Shown piece by piece: positions 35,842 to 44,505 of a stretch of 64,000 nucleotides of DNA. How positions within the stretch are numbered: position 1 is the first letter of the stretch; each line of letters begins with the position of its first letter. Position numbers and translations under genes: made by a program. The notes beneath the pieces were generated by a model that was not told where the DNA came from, ran no database searches, and saw only the letters and a program-made list of their open reading frames with translations. This DNA comes from Leucobacter sp. Ag1. GTDB taxonomy: Bacteria > Actinomycetota > Actinomycetes > Actinomycetales > Microbacteriaceae. The stretch lies in assembly GCF_000980875.1 (NCBI RefSeq), contig NZ_LAYO01000102.1:1-64000 (forward strand). Direction: 5' to 3'.

Positions 35842-36864
35842 TCACCAGCGCACGTCGACGCGGCCGAGCGCGCGGCCCCACTCGTCGAGCAGGCGGCCGT
35901 TGCGCTTGCGCGCGCCCAGCACGGTCCAGCGGTCGACGATCTCGATCCCGTCGCCGAGCGCGTGCTCGAGCTCGGGCAGGGCCGTCAGCGTCGTCGCCCG
36001 CACGCTGATGCAGAGCGGCGCGGGGCCGACGACCTGCAGGGCCCGGTATGACTGGGGGAGCCAGCGCGCCTGTGCGCCCGCGGCGTGCAGCTGCGGGGAG
36101 CGGGCCCAGAGCATCGCGCCGCGCCGCAGGCCGGCCGCCCACGAGGAGAGGTCGCAGCCGAGCCCGAGGCGTTCCGCGGAGCGCTCCACCGTGCGTCGGG
36201 CCGTCGCCTCCGAGACGCCGAGGTGCCCGGCGAGCTTCGCCGCGCTCATGCGCGGATCCTCGCTCAGCGCCTCTAGCAGCTCGGCGACGACCTCCGGCTT
36301 CGGCGTGCGCGCGGCGGATCCGCCCGCGCCGCCCGGCTCGCCCGCCATGATCCGCTGCCCGCGCGCGTCGAGCGCTCGCGTGCGCCAGGAGGAGTCCTCG
36401 GCGAGCACGGCGGACACGACGTGCATGCGCGGGGCCCGCCCGTCGTGGGCGCCGCCCGGGCCGGCTGCGATCTCGGCGAGCTCCTGCACCCGTCCGCCGA
36501 GCCCGCGGAGACCGGACTGGGCGGCCACGAGCGCGACGACGCCCGCGGAGGTCTCGTCGACCGAGAAGGCCCAGGGCTGCGCGCAGACCGCATCGAGGTC
36601 GGAATCGGCGCCGAGCAGCACCATCGCCAGGTCGGTGCTCGATTCCCACTGCGCCGACTGCGGCCAGCAGGTCAGCCAGGCGAGCGATTCCTCCTGCATC
36701 TGCTCCCACCGGCGCGAGACCGTCGCGCTGTCCGCGCCGACGGCGGCGGCGACCCGGGTCCACGGAGCCCGCGCATCGATCTGCAGCGCGTGCACGATGG
36801 CGAGATCGAGCTCGTCGAGCAGCCGCGGCGGTGCTGCGGCGGGGGCGGAAAGGGTCGCGTTCAT
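35842..36864 (-). CDS. Lrp/AsnC-type regulator with two HTH domains
   Basis: 340 residues from the chosen start. First winged helix at about residues 15-60 (LDLAIVHALQIDARAPWTRVAAAVG), second at about 195-245 (VVAELLEALSEDPRMSAAKLAGHLGVSEATARRTVER); a ligand-binding (RAM-like) region follows the second. This duplicated architecture is common in actinobacterial Lrp-type regulators of unknown targets. An upstream in-frame ATG at 36897 is possible, but a 17-bp palindrome (36890-36906) overlaps it, favouring the ATG at 36864. Divergent from the M28 gene, its most likely target. Start choice is uncertain. Confidence 0.78.
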   Translation of the reverse strand: MNATLSAPAAAPPRLLDELDLAIVHALQIDARAPWTRVAAAVGADSATVSRRWEQMQEESLAWLTCWPQSAQWESSTDLAMVLLGADSDLDAVCAQPWAFSVDETSAGVVALVAAQSGLRGLGGRVQELAEIAAGPGGAHDGRAPRMHVVSAVLAEDSSWRTRALDARGQRIMAGEPGGAGGSAARTPKPEVVAELLEALSEDPRMSAAKLAGHLGVSEATARRTVERSAERLGLGCDLSSWAAGLRRGAMLWARSPQLHAAGAQARWLPQSYRALQVVGPAPLCISVRATTLTALPELEHALGDGIEIVDRWTVLGARKRNGRLLDEWGRALGRVDVRW

Positions 36865-36889
36865 CTGCAGGAATCGACCTGTCTCTCGG

Positions 36890-36906
36890 TGATCCATGAC
36901 GGATCA
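36890..36906. promoter_or_regulatory. Candidate operator between the regulator and M28 genes
   Basis: TGATCC ATGAC GGATCA is a perfect 6-bp inverted repeat with a 5-bp spacer in the divergent gap, about 35 bp upstream of the M28 -10. The binding protein is inferred to be the adjacent Lrp-type regulator. Confidence 0.4.
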
Positions 36907-36939
36907 TGCGTGCTTCTGATTCAGAACTGCCCATAGTCT

Positions 36940-36945
36940 TACGCT
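36940..36945 (+). promoter_or_regulatory. -10 hexamer TACGCT of the M28 gene (leaderless)
   Basis: TACGCT ends 6 nt before the ATG at 36952. Confidence 0.5.
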
Positions 36946-36951
36946 CTGCGT

Positions 36952-38406
36952 ATGAATCTGCAAACACCCGAGATCTTCCGAACGATCGAGGACCTCGTGG
37001 CGATGGCGCCGCGGGCGACGGGAACCCCCGGGGGAGTCCGCGCCGCCGAGTACGTCGCCGAGCGCTTCACCGCGGCCGGCCTCGACACCGAGACCCTCGA
37101 AGTCGACTCCTATGCGTGGCGGAGCACGGCGCACGAGCTGGCGGTCGGCGGTCAGCGCTTCGAGTGCTCGCCGATCCTGCACTCGGGTCTGGCGAGCCAC
37201 GACTGGACCGGCGCCGCGGAGCATCGGCTCGACGCCCCGATCGTCGACATCGGCGCGGATCCCGTCCGCAAGCACGACGTCCGCGGCAGGATCGTGCTCT
37301 TCGACCTCGCCTTCACCATGACCACCGCGCACACCCTCCCGCTCACGCGCTACCTCTACGATCCGGACCGCCTGGTGCGCCGACGCGAGGTCCTCGGCAG
37401 CAGGAACCCCTACGTGACCACGCTCGCGCGCGTCATGCGGGAGGCCATGCGGGCGGGAGCCGTCGGGCTCATCGGCGTGCTCCGCGACTACCCCGAGTCC
37501 CACCGGTACCACAACGAGTACTACCGGCGGACGCTCTTCGCGCTGCCCGGCGTGTGGATCACGCGAGCAACCGGCGAGGAGCTGCGCCGCAGCCTCGCCG
37601 GAGCCCGACCCGCTCGCGCCGCCGGGAGCGCCGGACCCGCGACGGGCCGGCTCGTGCTCGACATCCGGCGCGAGCGGGTCGTCTCCCGCACCGTGCTCGG
37701 CGTCCTGCCCGGCCGCACCCGCGACGCCGTCATGGTGCAGTCCCACCACGACTCGGTGAGCCCCGGAGCGGTCGAGGACGCCTCCGGCACGGCGGAGGTC
37801 ATCGCGCTCGCCGAGCACTTCGGAGCGCGCGCACGAGCGGGGGAGCAGCGCGACAAGACTCTGCTCTTCATCACCTTCGACACCCACTTCACCGGCTACC
37901 ACGCCCACATGGACTTCGCGCGGCGCAACGTGCTCGCCCCCGACGCGCCCTGGAACATCGTGCTCAACACCACCATCGAGCACGTCGGGCTCCGTGCCGT
38001 CCGCGGATCCGACGGCGGCTTCGAATCGGTGCCCGAGACCGAGCCGCGCGGCATCTTCCTCAACGTCAACCCCGCATTCACCCGCCGCATCGCGCAGCTC
38101 GTGCGCCGGCACCGGCTCGTCTCCACGAGCCTGCTCGGCGCCGCCGCGCTCGAAGCGTCCGCGAACGGGATCCCCACCGACGCATCCTTCACCTTCGTCG
38201 CGGGAGTGCCGACGGTGAGCCTCGTCTCGGGCCCGCTGTACCTCTACGACGACGCCGATACGATCGATCGCATCGATACCGACCAGCTCGTCCCCGTCGC
38301 CCGCTTCTTCGCCGACGTCATCGACGACGCCGAAGCCCGGCGCGGGTCCACCCTGGGCCTCGTGCCGACGCGGATCCGGCGGCGCCTGCCGCGGGGGCGA
38401 TGGTGA
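36952..38406 (+). CDS. M28-like metallopeptidase fold protein with atypical active site
   Basis: 484 residues, no signal peptide, so cytosolic. A PA-like insert precedes the M28 core. Canonical M28 zinc-site pieces are partly present: H265/H266-D267 (QSHHDS) and D276 in EDASGTAEV. Where M28 enzymes have an E-E dyad (F-x-x-E-E-x-G), this protein has F-D-T-H312-F313-T-G, and where a late zinc-binding His precedes the D-T motif it has YDDADT. It may belong to a divergent subfamily with different metal ligands or be a non-peptidase. Forms a two-gene unit with the following alpha/beta hydrolase (overlapping codons), divergent from the double-HTH regulator. Confidence 0.75.
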   Translation: MNLQTPEIFRTIEDLVAMAPRATGTPGGVRAAEYVAERFTAAGLDTETLEVDSYAWRSTAHELAVGGQRFECSPILHSGLASHDWTGAAEHRLDAPIVDIGADPVRKHDVRGRIVLFDLAFTMTTAHTLPLTRYLYDPDRLVRRREVLGSRNPYVTTLARVMREAMRAGAVGLIGVLRDYPESHRYHNEYYRRTLFALPGVWITRATGEELRRSLAGARPARAAGSAGPATGRLVLDIRRERVVSRTVLGVLPGRTRDAVMVQSHHDSVSPGAVEDASGTAEVIALAEHFGARARAGEQRDKTLLFITFDTHFTGYHAHMDFARRNVLAPDAPWNIVLNTTIEHVGLRAVRGSDGGFESVPETEPRGIFLNVNPAFTRRIAQLVRRHRLVSTSLLGAAALEASANGIPTDASFTFVAGVPTVSLVSGPLYLYDDADTIDRIDTDQLVPVARFFADVIDDAEARRGSTLGLVPTRIRRRLPRGRW

Positions 38407-39458
38407 CCCCCGATCCCGCGCAGCGGGAGCTGCCGGGCCGCGCGATCGTGTTCCCCGCCAGGGCCCTGCACGGCGGAACCCACGAGCAGACCGGACTGCT
38501 GCACCTGCCCGACACCGCACCGCCCGACGGCGGATACCCCGTCGTGGTGTTCGGCCACATGACCACCGGCGGCTCCGAGGCGGCCGCGCCCAGCCGTGCG
38601 CACCCGGGCCACGTCGAATGGCGGCGCATCTCACAGGGCGACGCCCTCTGCGCCCGCCTGCTGCGCCGGGGGATCGCGGTGCTGCGCCCCGACTACGAAG
38701 GGATCGGGTCGAACGGCGCGCACCCCTACCTGATCGGCGCCTCCCTCGGGGAATCGATGCTCGCCGCGATGCGCGCTCGCCGCAGCGTCGACGAGCGCCT
38801 CGGCGACCGGTGGGTGCTGGCCGGTCACTCGGAAGGAGCGGTGGCGGCGCTGTTCGCCTCCGTCGCGCCCGCACCGGATCCCGAGGCCCGGCTGCTCGGC
38901 ACCGCGGTGTTCGCACCGGTCACGCGCATGGATCGCAGCATCGCCCTCGCGCGCCGCTTCGGCGCGGCCGTGCCGGGGAGCGGGACGGTCTCGGCGCTCA
39001 TCGGGCTCATGCTGAGCGGCGCCGCCGAGGAGGATCCGGGCCTGCGGGAGCTGATCGAACAGGGCGGGCTGAGCGACCGGGCTCGCGGGGCATGGGGCGA
39101 TCTGGGCACGAAGACGCTCGTTGAGCTCATCGCGCCGGACTCCTGGGGCGGGATCGCTCCCGCGCGGATCGGCGGGCCGCGTCAGGCGGAGCTGTGGGAG
39201 CGGCTCTTCGCCTCATTCACCCGCAACGAGGTCGGTCTGCTGCGTCCTGCCGAGCACCAGCCGCCGCTGCGCATCGATGCCGCGCTGCTCGACGAGGTCG
39301 CGCCGGCCCCGCTGACCGCCGCCCTCCTACGCGGATACCGCCGCGCCGGGTTCGAGCTGACGAGCCGCTGGTGGCCGACGCACCACTCGGGCGTGATGCG
39401 CGAGGGCAACGCGCCCTCCGAGGCCGCCGGGTGGATCGCCGAGCGTTTCGCCGCCTAG
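38400..39458 (+). CDS. Alpha/beta hydrolase, lipase-like
   Basis: 352 residues. Oxyanion strand VVVFGHMTTGG, nucleophile elbow AGHSEG (serine near residue 142), and a C-terminal histidine in PTHHSG. The central inserted helices (about 165-290) form a large cap, as in secretory triacylglycerol lipases and related esterases, but no signal peptide is present. Start is ATG at 38400 or the adjacent GTG at 38403; both overlap the M28 stop, so the two proteins are coupled. The TAG stop overlaps the AzlD stop on the other strand by 4 bp. Confidence 0.8.
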   Translation: MVTPDPAQRELPGRAIVFPARALHGGTHEQTGLLHLPDTAPPDGGYPVVVFGHMTTGGSEAAAPSRAHPGHVEWRRISQGDALCARLLRRGIAVLRPDYEGIGSNGAHPYLIGASLGESMLAAMRARRSVDERLGDRWVLAGHSEGAVAALFASVAPAPDPEARLLGTAVFAPVTRMDRSIALARRFGAAVPGSGTVSALIGLMLSGAAEEDPGLRELIEQGGLSDRARGAWGDLGTKTLVELIAPDSWGGIAPARIGGPRQAELWERLFASFTRNEVGLLRPAEHQPPLRIDAALLDEVAPAPLTAALLRGYRRAGFELTSRWWPTHHSGVMREGNAPSEAAGWIAERFAA

Positions 39459-39784
39459 AGCAGGTTGATCAGTGCGACGTAGCAGGCGGTGCCCGCCGCG
39501 ATGCTCAGGAGCGCGCGGCGGCGGAACAGCAGGTGCACGGCGACGGTCACCGCGGAAGCGATGCCGAGCGCGACGATGCGGCCCGGGTGCGCGGTGCCCT
39601 GCTCGTGCAGCACCACGACGGCGAGGATCAGGAGGATCCCCGCGGGCATCCAGCGGCCGAGCGCCTGCACGAAGCGGGACTTGCGCAGGGGCTTCAGGAT
39701 CGCGAAGGGGAGCGCGCGCAGCGCGAGGGTGATGACGCCCGAGATCGCGACCGCCGCGATGAGGTAGCCGGTGCCCGGGGTCAT
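39455..39784 (-). CDS. azlD: Branched-chain amino acid exporter small subunit (AzlD/BrnE)
   Basis: 109 residues, four membrane helices (YLIAAVAISGVITLALRALPF onward). Partner of AzlC/BrnF: in Corynebacterium BrnFE exports isoleucine, leucine, valine and methionine. The ATG overlaps the azlC stop by 4 nt. Gene order azlC-azlD with a divergent lrp matches brnFE-lrp. Confidence 0.9.
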   Translation of the reverse strand: MTPGTGYLIAAVAISGVITLALRALPFAILKPLRKSRFVQALGRWMPAGILLILAVVVLHEQGTAHPGRIVALGIASAVTVAVHLLFRRRALLSIAAGTACYVALINLL

Positions 39785-40563
39785 GCTGCCGCCTCCGGTT
39801 CGGGGGCGGTTCCGGCGCCCGGCTCGGTGCCGGGAGCAGTGCCGGCCTCGCGGCGTCGGTTCCAGAAGAACCGCAGCGTGAGCAGGGCCGCGTAGAGCAC
39901 GAGCGCCGGGAGCAGCGGTTGCGTTGGGAACGCGATCAGCGCCGCAGCGACGGCGACACCCGCGAGCAGGATCGAGGGGAGCTCGCGCTTCGACCGGGCG
40001 GCGTCGAGCGACATGACGATGAAGAGCGCGCAGAGCGCGAACTCGAAGCCCTCGATCGGATGCGGCAGCAGCTGCGCGAAGACGACGCCCACGAGGCCGC
40101 CGCCGACCCAGTACGCCTGCGAGGCGAGCTGCATCGTGACGATGCGCGCGGAGGAGAGCCGCTCGGGCGGCATGAGCACGTACGTCGCGTACGCCTCGTC
40201 GATCATCGCGTAGACGGAGTACGCGCGGGGGAGACCGGGCGAGACCCGGCCCAGCGGGAAGGAGAGCGGGTAGAACACGTGGCGGAAGTTGACCGCGAGC
40301 ACCGTGACCGCGATCGTGACCAGCGGCATCGCGGCGGCGAGCATGGTCACCAGCAGCAGTTCGACGGACCCCGCGAAGATGCCGATCGAGAGCGCGGGCG
40401 CCAGCCACCAGGGCAGGCCGGCCTGGATCACGAGCACGCCGAGGGCGATGCCGAGCGGGAAGATGCCGAGTCCGACGCCGAACGAATCGGAGAGCCCCGC
40501 GCGGATCTGCGCGGCGCGGCCGCTCGGCGCGGCGGGTGTCTGAGGGGTCGTCGCGCCGGGCAT
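39781..40563 (-). CDS. azlC: Branched-chain amino acid exporter large subunit (AzlC/BrnF)
   Basis: 260 residues, about seven or eight helices. Family segments: FGVGLGIFPLGIALGVL near the start, SIGIFAGSVELL, VNFRHVFYPLSF and MIDEAYA. A Pro/Ala-rich tail of about 25 residues follows the last helix. The ATG at 40563 lies 6 nt after a CAGGAT -10-like element on the minus strand (40570-40575). Divergent from lrp, which probably controls it. Confidence 0.92.
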   Translation of the reverse strand: MPGATTPQTPAAPSGRAAQIRAGLSDSFGVGLGIFPLGIALGVLVIQAGLPWWLAPALSIGIFAGSVELLLVTMLAAAMPLVTIAVTVLAVNFRHVFYPLSFPLGRVSPGLPRAYSVYAMIDEAYATYVLMPPERLSSARIVTMQLASQAYWVGGGLVGVVFAQLLPHPIEGFEFALCALFIVMSLDAARSKRELPSILLAGVAVAAALIAFPTQPLLPALVLYAALLTLRFFWNRRREAGTAPGTEPGAGTAPEPEAAA

Positions 40564-40642
40564 GCGACCATCCTGTCGCATTCGCCGCGCAATGTGCATG
40601 CCGATCCGGGCGCATCTGCGCCTGATCGTGCAAGATGGTTGC

Positions 40643-41080
40643 GTGGATGCTCTGGATCGCGCAATCATCGCGGAACTCGAACGGGACGGCCGGGTGAGCA
40701 ACGTCGAGCTCGCCGCCCGGATCGGGCTCACGCCAGGGCCCTGTCTGCGCCGGGTGCAGCGCCTCGAGCAGAGCGGCGTGATCCGTGGCTACCGCGCGGT
40801 CGTGGAGCCGGAGGCCATTGGACGCGCGTTCGAGGTGATCCTGCACGTCGACCTCGCCACGCAGGAGGCCGGAATCGTCAGCGCCTTCGAGCGCGAGGTC
40901 GCCGCACACCCCGAGGTCGCCGAGTTCAAGCGGCTCTTCGGTACCCCCGACTACTTCCTGCGGGTGCAGGCCGCGGATCTCGTCGCGTACGAGGCGTTCC
41001 TCACGCAGCGGATCATGTCGGTGCCCGGTGTCGGCAAGGTCAGCTCGCACTTCGCCATGAAGAACCTCAAGGGGGAGTGA
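40643..41080 (+). CDS. lrp: Lrp/AsnC family transcriptional regulator
   Basis: 145 residues: HTH at 1-50 (VDALDRAIIAELERDGRVSNVELAARIGLTPG), then the RAM ligand-binding domain (VILHVDLATQEAG, AEFKRLFGTPDYFLRVQAADLVAYEAFL). In Corynebacterium the equivalent Lrp activates divergent brnFE when branched-chain amino acids or methionine accumulate. The GTG at 40643 follows CAAGAT (40631-40636) by 6 nt, so it is probably leaderless. Starts further upstream would run through the shared regulatory gap. Confidence 0.9.
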   Translation: MDALDRAIIAELERDGRVSNVELAARIGLTPGPCLRRVQRLEQSGVIRGYRAVVEPEAIGRAFEVILHVDLATQEAGIVSAFEREVAAHPEVAEFKRLFGTPDYFLRVQAADLVAYEAFLTQRIMSVPGVGKVSSHFAMKNLKGE

Positions 41081-41093
41081 CCCTGCCAGGGGC

Positions 41094-41099
41094 TAGCAT
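41094..41099 (+). promoter_or_regulatory. -10 hexamer TAGCAT of the aldo/keto reductase gene (leaderless)
   Basis: TAGCAT ends 6 nt before the ATG at 41106; the 12 bases TAGCATCGGGGC are identical to those before the MFS gene at 34477. Confidence 0.55.
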
Positions 41100-41105
41100 C
41101 GGGGC

Positions 41106-42173
41106 ATGAGCCTTCCGGATGCGACCTCCCGTTACGATCGAACCCCCGTGCGCCGCGTCGGCCGCAGCGGCCTCCACCTGCCGCTGCTGTCGCTCGGCCT
41201 TTGGCAGAACTTCGGCGACGACCGGCCCCACGAGGTGCAGCGCGAGCTGGTGCTCGGCGCGTTCGACCGGGGGATCTTCCACTTCGACCTCGCCAACAAC
41301 TACGGGCCGCCCTACGGCTCGGCTGAGCAGAACTTCGGGCGGATCCTCGGGCGGGATCTCGCCGCGCATCGCGACGAGGTGGTCATCTCGACCAAGGCCG
41401 GGTGGGATATGTGGCCCGGGTATCACGGCGCGGGCGCCGGCCGGAAGCACCTCGTCACCAGCCTCGACCGCTCGCTCGAGCGCCTCGGCACCGACCGGGT
41501 GGACCTGTTCTACACGCACCGGCCGGATCCGCGCACGCCGCTGGAGGAGACCGCCGCGGCGCTCGACCACATCGTGCGTTCGGGGCGCGCGCACTACGTC
41601 GGCATGTCGTCCTACTCGGCGGAGGCCGCGCGCGAGCTCGCCGGACTCATGCGCGAGCTCGGGACGCCGGTCATCATCCACCAGCCGTCGTACAGCATGC
41701 TGAACCGCTGGATCGAGACCGAGGGGCTGCTCGACGTCGCCGAGGAGGCCGGCTTCGGCGTGATCGGTTTCACCGCGCTCGCGCAGGGCCTGCTCACCGG
41801 CAAGTACCTCGGTGAGATCCCGGAGGGATCGCGCGGTGCCGGGGCCGGGTCGCTGAACACCGAGCTGCTGACCGACGAGCTGCGCGAGCGCCTGCGCGGT
41901 CTCGCCGCCGTCGCCGAGCGCCGCGGGCAGTCGCTCGCGCAGCTCGCGCTGGCGTGGGCGCTGCGGGATCCGCGCGTCACGAGCCTCGTCGTCGGCGCGA
42001 GTCGGCTGGAGCAGCTCGACGAGAACTGGCGTGCGCTCGAGAACCTGGACTTCGACGCCGCCGAGCTCGCCGAGATCGACGCGCTGCTCGACGGCGCGAC
42101 CCCCGAGGGGGCCGTCGACCTCTGGCGCGACGCCCGTCTCGGCGGGGAGGTGCCCCTGTTCGGCTCCTGGTGA
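41106..42173 (+). CDS. Aldo/keto reductase, YghZ-like (AKR14)
   Basis: 355-residue NADPH-dependent TIM-barrel reductase. The catalytic tetrad is visible: Asp and Tyr in [15 protein letters not shown], Lys in ISTKAG and His in YTHRPD. The insert [16 protein letters not shown] and overall length match YghZ (L-glyceraldehyde 3-phosphate reductase), which also reduces methylglyoxal. The NADPH end shows [14 protein letters not shown]. Monocistronic, leaderless, followed by a strong terminator. Confidence 0.92.
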   Translation: MSLPDATSRYDRTPVRRVGRSGLHLPLLSLGLWQNFGDDRPHEVQRELVLGAFDRGIFHFDLANNYGPPYGSAEQNFGRILGRDLAAHRDEVVISTKAGWDMWPGYHGAGAGRKHLVTSLDRSLERLGTDRVDLFYTHRPDPRTPLEETAAALDHIVRSGRAHYVGMSSYSAEAARELAGLMRELGTPVIIHQPSYSMLNRWIETEGLLDVAEEAGFGVIGFTALAQGLLTGKYLGEIPEGSRGAGAGSLNTELLTDELRERLRGLAAVAERRGQSLAQLALAWALRDPRVTSLVVGASRLEQLDENWRALENLDFDAAELAEIDALLDGATPEGAVDLWRDARLGGEVPLFGSW

Positions 42174-42196
42174 GCGCGCCGAGGCGCTAGACGCGC

Positions 42197-42234
42197 GAGC
42201 GGGCCCGGGATCGAGTTCGATCCCGGGCCCGCTC
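42197..42234. terminator. Long hairpin terminator after the aldo/keto reductase gene
   Basis: Perfect 18-bp inverted repeat (42197-42214 with 42217-42234), essentially a continuous palindrome. Confidence 0.65.
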
Positions 42235-42248
42235 GGTGCGACCTCAGA

Positions 42249-42307
42249 TCATCCTGCGCGACGAAGGAGTCGCAGGATCCTGCGACTCGCAAGCTCGCGC
42301 AGGATGA
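42249..42307. repeat. REP-like nested palindromic element
   Basis: Outer arms TCATCCTGCGCGA (42249-42261) and TCGCGCAGGATGA (42295-42307) are perfect complements and enclose a 22-bp perfect palindrome (42267-42288) built from the same words (CGCAGGATCCTGCG). It looks like a dispersed intergenic palindromic repeat rather than a simple terminator, since a terminator lies just before it. Confidence 0.7.
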
Positions 42308-42330
42308 CGATGGGGAAGCGCGGCCGCGCG

Positions 42331-42726
42331 TCAGATGACGGGGCCGGTGTACTTCTCGCCGGGGCCGGCGCCGGGGGCGTCCGGGATCGAGGACGCCTCG
42401 CGGAACGCCAGCTGGACCGAGCGCAGTCCGTCGCGCAGGCTGCGGGCGTGCATGTCGCTGACCTCGGGAGCGGCGGCCGTGATGAGGCCGGCGAGCGCGT
42501 TGATGAGCTTGCGCGCCTCGTCGAGGTCGACCATCTCGTCCGCGTTCGGCTCGTCGGCGAGGCCGACCTTGACCGCGGCGGCGCTCAGCAGGTGCACGGC
42601 GGCGGTGGTGATCACCTCGACCGCGGCGACGTCGGCGATGTCGCGAACCGCCTGATCGGCGAAATCGGCCTCTGCGCTCGATGCGTCGGCGTGGGTGTGA
42701 TCGGGGGTGGCCTGCGTGTCGCTCAT
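42331..42726 (-). CDS. DUF1844 domain-containing protein
   Basis: 131 residues. DUF1844 core at about 32-105: [22 protein letters not shown], then [14 protein letters not shown], the two helices of the family. Function unknown; actinobacterial homologues are routinely encoded divergently from infC, as here. The charged N-terminus and the Pro/Gly-rich tail are probably disordered. An AGGAC precedes the ATG, and its -10 (TAGCTT) overlaps that of infC. Confidence 0.9.
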   Translation of the reverse strand: MSDTQATPDHTHADASSAEADFADQAVRDIADVAAVEVITTAAVHLLSAAAVKVGLADEPNADEMVDLDEARKLINALAGLITAAAPEVSDMHARSLRDGLRSVQLAFREASSIPDAPGAGPGEKYTGPVI

Positions 42727-42757
42727 GCTGTCCTGTCTCTGTGCTGCGTTCGTGTGC

Positions 42758-42763
42758 TAAGCT
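42758..42763. promoter_or_regulatory. Shared -10 region of infC and the DUF1844 gene
   Basis: TAAGCT on the plus strand (42758-42763) and TAGCTT on the minus strand (42759-42764) overlap, giving two back-to-back promoters in one quasi-palindrome. Confidence 0.5.
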
Positions 42764-42769
42764 ATCGAA

Positions 42770-42985
42770 GGTTCTCGGCACTCTGCCGAGGCTTCGGAAG
42801 TGGATATCCTCCCACCCGGCACCGCTCAACAAGGTTACCGGGTAGTTGACACCCCGCCGCGACAGCAGTCGCAGCAGCTGAAAAGGGTGTGGGAACGCGC
42901 ATGCGTGCCCGATCCTCTGCCTCCGATTTGCTCCACCGGAAGCCTCCGGTGAAGCGAACGAATTCCCTGAACAGAGGAGCCGGCG
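42770..42985 (+). promoter_or_regulatory. infC leader RNA
   Basis: About 216 nt of structured leader between the predicted start point and the infC start. It contains a 7-bp hairpin at the very 5' end (42774-42790), a possible 6-bp stem (42814-42819 with 42838-42843) and CACCGGA/TCCGGTG (42934-42951) with a 4-nt loop shortly before the ribosome binding site. Long leaders upstream of infC-rpmI-rplT commonly mediate autoregulation by IF3 or L20; which applies here is not known. Confidence 0.55.
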
Positions 42986-43591
<606 letters not shown>

Positions 43592-43640
43592 TCACAGATC
43601 TGCGGCCGCCCGCTGACCGGGCCGCGCCGCTCACGACGCA

Positions 43641-43656
43641 GCCGCCTTCGGGCGGC
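43641..43656 (+). promoter_or_regulatory. UUCG-tetraloop hairpin upstream of rpmI
   Basis: GCCGCC TTCG GGCGGC, a very stable tetraloop stem in the 90-nt infC-rpmI gap, 10-15 nt before the AAGGAG of rpmI. It may tune read-through or rpmI translation. Confidence 0.5.
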
Positions 43657-43681
43657 GCGCACACAACAAGGAGAAATCGAG

Positions 43682-43876
43682 ATGCCCAAGCAGAAGACCC
43701 ACTCGGGGGCCAAGAAGCGCTTCAAGCTCACCGGTTCCGGCAAGCTGATGAAGCAGCAGGCCGGCATGCGCCACAACCTCGAGGTCAAGTCCTCGAAGCG
43801 CAAGCGCCGTCTGAACGCCGAGCAGGTGCTCGCCAAGGGCGACGCCAAGCAGGCGATGAAGCTCCTCGGCCACTAA
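43682..43876 (+). CDS. rpmI: 50S ribosomal protein L35
   Basis: 64 residues, basic. [21 protein letters not shown] and [14 protein letters not shown] are diagnostic. Preceded by AAGGAG; second gene of infC-rpmI-rplT. Confidence 0.98.
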   Translation: MPKQKTHSGAKKRFKLTGSGKLMKQQAGMRHNLEVKSSKRKRRLNAEQVLAKGDAKQAMKLLGH

Positions 43877-43918
43877 TCGGCCGCCTCCACCCGAGACTTT
43901 TCGTAAGGAAGAACAGAA

Positions 43919-44302
43919 ATGGCTAGAGTCAAGCGGGCCGTAAACGCCCACAAGAAGCGTCGCGTCATCCTCGAGCGTGCCGAGGGCTACCGCGGACAGC
44001 GTTCGCGCCTGTACCGCAAGGCCAAGGAGCAGGTCACCCACTCGCTCGTCTACTCGTACAACGACCGCCGCAAGAAGAAGGGCGACTTCCGTCGCCTGTG
44101 GATCCAGCGCATCAACGCTGGCGCCCGTGCCAACGGCCTGACCTACAACCGCTTCATCCAGGGCCTCGCTCTGGCCGGCGTCGAGGTCGACCGTCGCATG
44201 CTCTCCGAGCTGGCCACCAACGAGCCCGCGGCCTTCGCCGCGCTCGTCGAGGTCGCGAAGAACGCTCTCCCCGAGGACGTCAACGCGCCCAAGGCTGCCT
44301 AA
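43919..44302 (+). CDS. rplT: 50S ribosomal protein L20
   Basis: 127 residues. N-terminal basic extension [15 protein letters not shown] and the conserved [17 protein letters not shown] and [10 protein letters not shown] segments. L20 is an early 50S assembly protein. AAGGAAG precedes the ATG. Last gene of the operon before a T-containing hairpin. Confidence 0.98.
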   Translation: MARVKRAVNAHKKRRVILERAEGYRGQRSRLYRKAKEQVTHSLVYSYNDRRKKKGDFRRLWIQRINAGARANGLTYNRFIQGLALAGVEVDRRMLSELATNEPAAFAALVEVAKNALPEDVNAPKAA

Positions 44303-44317
44303 GCATCTCGCTTTCCG

Positions 44318-44347
44318 AGAACCCCGTCGCATTCGCGGCGGGGTTCT
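44318..44347 (+). terminator. Terminator of infC-rpmI-rplT
   Basis: 13-bp stem with one G-T pair (44318-44330 with 44335-44347), ATTC loop, followed by TGCGTTTCTC. Confidence 0.75.
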
Positions 44348-44390
44348 TGCGTTTCTCGACCGTGCTTCCCGCGGTCGGGCGCCGGGTCGG

Positions 44391-44455
44391 GAAGGAGATT
44401 CGGCGTCAGAAGGACGTTCGGGCCGGAATCCTCCTTCCGACGCCGAATCTCCTTC
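44391..44455. repeat. Long inverted repeat between rplT and the RNA methyltransferase gene
   Basis: GAAGGAGATTCGGCGTC (44391-44407) and its exact complement (44439-44455) bracket a second GAAGGA/TCCTTC pair (44409-44414 with 44432-44437). Seen as one long cruciform or hairpin just upstream of the next promoter. Confidence 0.75.
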
Positions 44456-44493
44456 GGAACGACGGAACGGAAGAGGGTCTGAGCGACGGGGAC

Positions 44494-44499
44494 TACCCT
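44494..44499 (+). promoter_or_regulatory. -10 hexamer TACCCT of the RNA methyltransferase gene (leaderless)
   Basis: TACCCT ends 6 nt before the GTG at 44506. Confidence 0.5.
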
Positions 44500-44505
44500 G
44501 GACTG

